Shown here one piece after another: positions 42,717 to 46,041 of a stretch of DNA of 46,041 nucleotides (positions are counted from its first letter, which is position 1; each line of letters opens with the position of its first letter). This stretch comes from Planoprotostelium fungivorum (lineage: Eukaryota; Evosea; Variosea; Cavosteliida; Cavosteliaceae). The position numbers were made by a program, and so were the translations under genes. The stretch is taken from contig MDYQ01000220.1 in NCBI GenBank assembly GCA_003024175.1, positions 1-46,041 of the forward strand, read 5' to 3'. The notes under the pieces were generated by a model, which saw nothing but the letters and a program-made list of their open reading frames with translations, did no database searches and was not told where the DNA came from.

Positions 42717-45126
42717 CTACAATTTTATCACGTGACTTGCGAGCTTGATCCTCACAACGGCGCGCCTTTTTATCGCCTCGCGGGAAGACTGATGAGCCAA
42801 AACAATTCGAGTTGTTGGTCTCTTCAGGCGTTGGCTTTCTCTGAATCCATTGGCTATACCCATGCCTGTTGAATATGATGGCCCCATCACTCTCCTCTTC
42901 TTCTGTGATGTCTTCTGCCCCTTCAATTCCGCTCTTTGCCTCTTCCTCTTCTCTGAACTCTTGTATGTTGCGTGGTATCCTGTTGTGCGAGCCAATCGAT
43001 CAACGAACTGCTGAGAGAGCGGTACTTGACATCTTTCCGCAATCATCTTGTAGGCAGCAGATGATCCTTCGTTGAAGTGAATGATGGCCAGATCCACGCA
43101 TGATGTGTATGCTACGCTGCGTCCTTTGTTTGTATCCTTGGGCGAATAGTGGCGTAGAACGGAATTGAACGTCTCGTTTTGTTGAGATGATGACATGTGT
43201 GCGATCTTTCTGGCGTTGACGTCGCATGCAAAGGTTTCGATGATGCTGTTGAGCTGAGATCGGAGGCCTGTATGGTTCAGAATTGACTGCCACTGTGGGT
43301 TGCCGCGTCCTTTACACCATTCTCCGCAATGGGTGTGTTCTCCGTAGTAGTGAGGAACAATGGTCCGGAGATTCTGCTGAAGGCCCTCCCAATCTCCCAC
43401 GTTCTGTTTCACTGCCATACAAAATGCACTCTGGATGCGTTTGATCTTGTCAGGATTGAATGCCTTTCCCCGCTCCATCTTGATCCCTTTAAAAGATGCG
43501 TGCAGGCCGTAGAGCTGGCTTCCAAAGTTCCGTTTGATGTGTGTAAAGTCTGACAGTTTCTCAATGGGTCCAATGACATCCTCAAGGTCCCGCAGATGTT
43601 TCTGCACACTGGAATCCTCATCCCCAATCAGTGTGGAGATGATCATGCCATGATCTGATGCTTCTAGGAAGCACTGCACAACAATATCTGCCTCCATTGC
43701 CTTAGCAGACTGATGCCAATTTCTACTGCAGTAGTGATCCTTCACTTTCTTCCAGACTCCTTTTGCTACCTTCTCCTCTCCCACTCGACAGATGTCACAC
43801 TCTTTACACCTCACTCCGTGGAGAATGACTTTGTGAGATTTTTGTCCAATGACCACTCCTGTGCCAGCAGATGCAGACCCATGATGCATGTGTGATCTCT
43901 TGCTCCAGCAGGCGTCATAAGACCCAGTGATGTGGACCAGGGGTATATTCTTCTTGGATAAGACAAAGTTGACCGCAGCTCCAGCCTCCTCTGACAGAGA
44001 GACCTCTGTGTGACGAGACTTCTCCTTGCTCTCCTCAGCTATAATTCCAATGATAGATCCAATTTTCCGTGAGATTTTATCAAATGTTCGATGAGTNTCC
44101 AAAGTTCCGTTTGATGTGTGTAAAGTCTGACAGTTTCTCAATGGGTCCAATGACATCCTCAAGGTCCCGTAGATGTTTCTGCACACTGGAATCCTCATCC
44201 CCAATCAGTGTGGAGATGATCATGCCATGATTTGATGCTTCTAGGAAGCACTGCACAGCAATATCTGCCTCCATTGCCTTAGCAGACTGATGCCAATTTC
44301 TACTGCAGTAGTGATCCTTCACTTTCTTCCAGACTCCTTTTGCTACCTTCTCCTCTCCCACTCGACAGATGTCACACTCTTTACACCTCACTCTGTGGAG
44401 AATGACTTTGTGAGATTTTTGTCCAATGACCACTCCTGTGCCAGCAGATGCAGACCCATGATGTGTGTGTGATCTCTTGCTCCAGCAGGCGTCATAAGAC
44501 CCAGTGATGTGGACCAGGGGTATATTCTTCTTGGATAAGACAAAGTTGACGGCAGCTCCAGCCTCCTCTGACAGAGAGACCTCTGTGTGATGAGACTTCT
44601 CCTTGCTCTCCTCAGCTATAATTCCAATGATAGATCCAATTTTCCGTGAGATTTTATCAAATGTTCGATGAGTCATGAGGTGGGGTACATGTAAGAATCC
44701 AAAGAGTCTGTCCAATAGTGAAGCACCTCCTCCCAGTGTTATAGAAGCAAGTGTGGCACGCACATTGATGAGAGGTTGATTCTTTGGCTCTTTATGTGCT
44801 CTCTCTTTCTAGAGACAGTCAGAAGATGTTAATGTTTACTGTTCTCTCACTGTGAGAATCACTGTGTGACTTTGGTCCCTCAGTTTTATCTGTGGGCTGG
44901 TGTCCCAGGCTTGACAATCAAGGCATCTTGAACATGAGAAGTGGAGACGTGTTGACAGGCCATACTTGGTGTCCTCCTTGTCGTATCTCCAGCGACCATT
45001 GCACTGGCAGAAGCAGAAAGTTGTGATGAAGTTGATCATTGTGTGGAAATGTATGAGACGGAAACTCTCATTCTCTAACTCCAACTGCTGTGCTGGCTCA
45101 ATATCTGGTAGTAGAGGAATATCCAT
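42717..45126 (-). CDS. Mutator-like transposase (Pfam PF20700-type), interrupted by a duplication
   Basis: Start MDIPLLPDIEPAQQLELENE, then CFCQCNGRWRY...LHFSCSRCLDCQAWD, a treble-clef-like Cys cluster. After an intron: INVRATLASITLGGGASLLD, HRTFDKISRKIGSIIGIIAE, HITGSYDACWSKRS (the 'DxxWxKR' catalytic region), CKECDICRVGEEKVAKG, YCSRNWHQSAKAMEAD (family pattern C..NW.GS.KAME.D), IISTLIGDEDSSVQKHL (IGDDDS pattern), SDFTHIKRNFG, THCGEWCKGRGNPQW and ARKIAHMSSSQQNETFNSVL. The C-terminus is basic. Sequence 43521-44096 is repeated at 44098-44673, so the middle of the protein is doubled in this assembly. Without the duplication the gene looks intact. Confidence 0.85.
43521..44673 (-). repeat. 576-bp direct duplication around a single N
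   Basis: Two units of 576 bp, 43521-44096 and 44098-44673, differ at about seven positions (about 1 percent) and are separated by the single ambiguous base at 44097. The unit is 192 codons, so the transposase frame continues through both. Confidence 0.95.
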
Positions 45127-45554
45127 CTGTGATGTTCAGATGATGCCGGCAAATCGAGCGAACTCACCATGGACGGATCCAGATCATTCAAAGAGTGTTC
45201 GGGCACAAAACACGTCTATCATCGGTCAGTTGGGTTAAACGTTGCCACTGACCATTTTGGATGGATGGATAACCGGGTGCTGGTACCTCCAAAGACAATA
45301 ATTTACACTGCATTACCGTCAAATTTCTCCTCTCACAATAGTAATCCTCACACTCGATTGCTCCCTTTGCATTGTATCATCGCTCTCGCAATGGGGTCTC
45401 TTTGCCCGTCCAAGTATTGCGATACTTTCTCTCCACCTCGATTGAGCCTTCGTGGTGAACGGCATTGACGATTTTGAGCGAACATCGCATCGATGTTCCC
45501 GCACGTGACCTCCGATTTTGCCCTTCGGAGAGCGGCCTCTCTCTCTCCTCAATT

Positions 45555-45870
45555 ATCTCAAAATCTGTTCGAATTTTAATTCTGATGAATTTATGATGGT
45601 CAGAACAATAGCTAATATATCCAATATTGTCTTCAGAGTGTGGGGTCATGTGGCATCTGAGCGAGAAATCTTTTATGTGCTGTAGAGACGTCAAATATTC
45701 TATAGATCCGCAATGGTTCAGAGGTACCTCTACAACTTTCATGAATTCTCAAAATCTGTTCGAATTTTCGATCCAAAACTTAAACTACCGGTAGCCACAC
45801 ATTTGATCTATTCATTTATACCGACAAACATGGGTCTCATGTGCCATTGAAGCGAGAAATGATCATCGCA
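45555..45870. repeat. Diverged subterminal direct repeats of the transposon
   Basis: CTCAAAATCTGTTCGAATTT occurs at 45555 and again at 45748, and each is followed at a similar distance by related words (GGGGTCATGTGGCATCTGAG and GGTCTCATGTGCCATTGAAG) and then GCGAGAAAT. This is a roughly 190-bp unit, duplicated and diverged, between the transposase start and the right terminal repeat. Confidence 0.65.
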
Positions 45871-45979
45871 TTCGAAGTCAGACGAGTTTTCCATACAAGC
45901 CTCGTGGTAAAAAATTTTATGCAGAGAGGGCAAAAGGTCACATGATTGACGAATTTTCCAATCGGAACTCTATGGTATC

Positions 45980-46041
45980 GGGTTTAGGGTTTAGGGTTTA
46001 GGGTTTAGGGTTTAGGGTTTAGGGTTTAGGGTTTAGGGTTT
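45980..46041 (+). repeat. Telomeric repeat array (TTTAGGG)n
   Basis: Almost nine perfect copies of the heptamer to the last base of the window, with the G-rich strand running 5' to 3' outward, as expected at the right end of a chromosome. The first GGG overlaps the last base of the transposon's terminal repeat. Confidence 0.98.

Larger units (their letters stand above)
42675..45980 (-). mobile_element. Mutator-like DNA transposon, about 3.3 kb, abutting the telomere
   Basis: The left end 42675-42704 starts CGATACCATAGAATTCCGAC, and the right end 45951-45980, read inverted, starts CGATACCATAGAGTTCCGAT; 27 of 30 positions agree. Between them lies a transposase gene on the minus strand. No target duplication can be found, because the right flank is telomeric repeat. 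The internal length is inflated by a 576-bp duplication next to an N, so the true element is probably nearer 2.7 kb. Confidence 0.85.

Noticed and set aside
43131-43141. GTATCCTT as a second U12-type donor
   Set aside because: It lies on the opposite strand to the transposase, with no coding exon to splice.
1-46041. tRNA, rRNA and CRISPR features
   Set aside because: I looked for clover-leaf-like segments, rRNA core words and regularly spaced repeats and saw none that I could support without a computed search.

Overview
The window is nuclear DNA from an intron-dense eukaryote, most likely a protist, and it ends at a chromosome end. The last 62 bases are TTTAGGG repeats with the G-rich strand pointing outward, so base 46041 is at or near the physical telomere. 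Most introns are 28-70 nt with GT...AG ends; at least one (13156-13212) looks like a U12-type AT-AC intron. Genes end in TAA, TAG and TGA, so the standard code is in use. I cannot name the organism. The plexin-like receptor and ATG1/ULK kinase are compatible with a relative of animals; the TTTAGGG telomere is found in many lineages.

Layout. 1-12.4 kb is a repeat- and element-rich block: two copies of a coiled-coil gene, remnants of a Polinton/Maverick-like element (integrase pieces, an internally deleted family B DNA polymerase with an HNH-like tail), MITE-like foldbacks, dispersed repeats, and two members (A and B) of a modular gene family. 12.5-38.4 kb is compact, conserved housekeeping sequence: ARP4 (12.5-14.4), an ankyrin-like protein (14.8-17.0), an aldo-keto reductase (17.2-18.3), SFSWAP (19.1-20.7), NAD synthetase (20.7-23.7, minus), a cap 2'-O-methyltransferase with an internal G-patch (23.8-27.2, minus), an LRR/ankyrin protein (27.2-28.7), a CPSF73-like protein with a damaged zinc motif (28.7-31.4, minus), ATG1/ULK (31.5-34.1) and a plexin-like transmembrane RasGAP receptor (34.2-38.4). 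39.0-41.5 kb holds member C of the modular family. 42.7-46.0 kb is a Mutator-like transposon whose outer terminal inverted repeat runs straight into the telomere.

The most interesting system is the A/B/C family. All three share a 5' leader of small exons and introns, then a short 'header' exon that starts at ATG and ends in a phase-1 junction (...A-G|gtgag), then a long (150-190 nt) intron with a conserved block, and then unrelated C-terminal modules: kinase plus ankyrin in A, coiled coil plus membrane helix in B, and a PD-(D/E)XK nuclease-like domain plus kinase in C. The A and C C-termini resemble the CR (Crinkler-RHS-type) effector class of Zhang, Burroughs and Aravind. I read this as a family that swaps C-terminal domains behind a constant leader and header by recombination in the intron.
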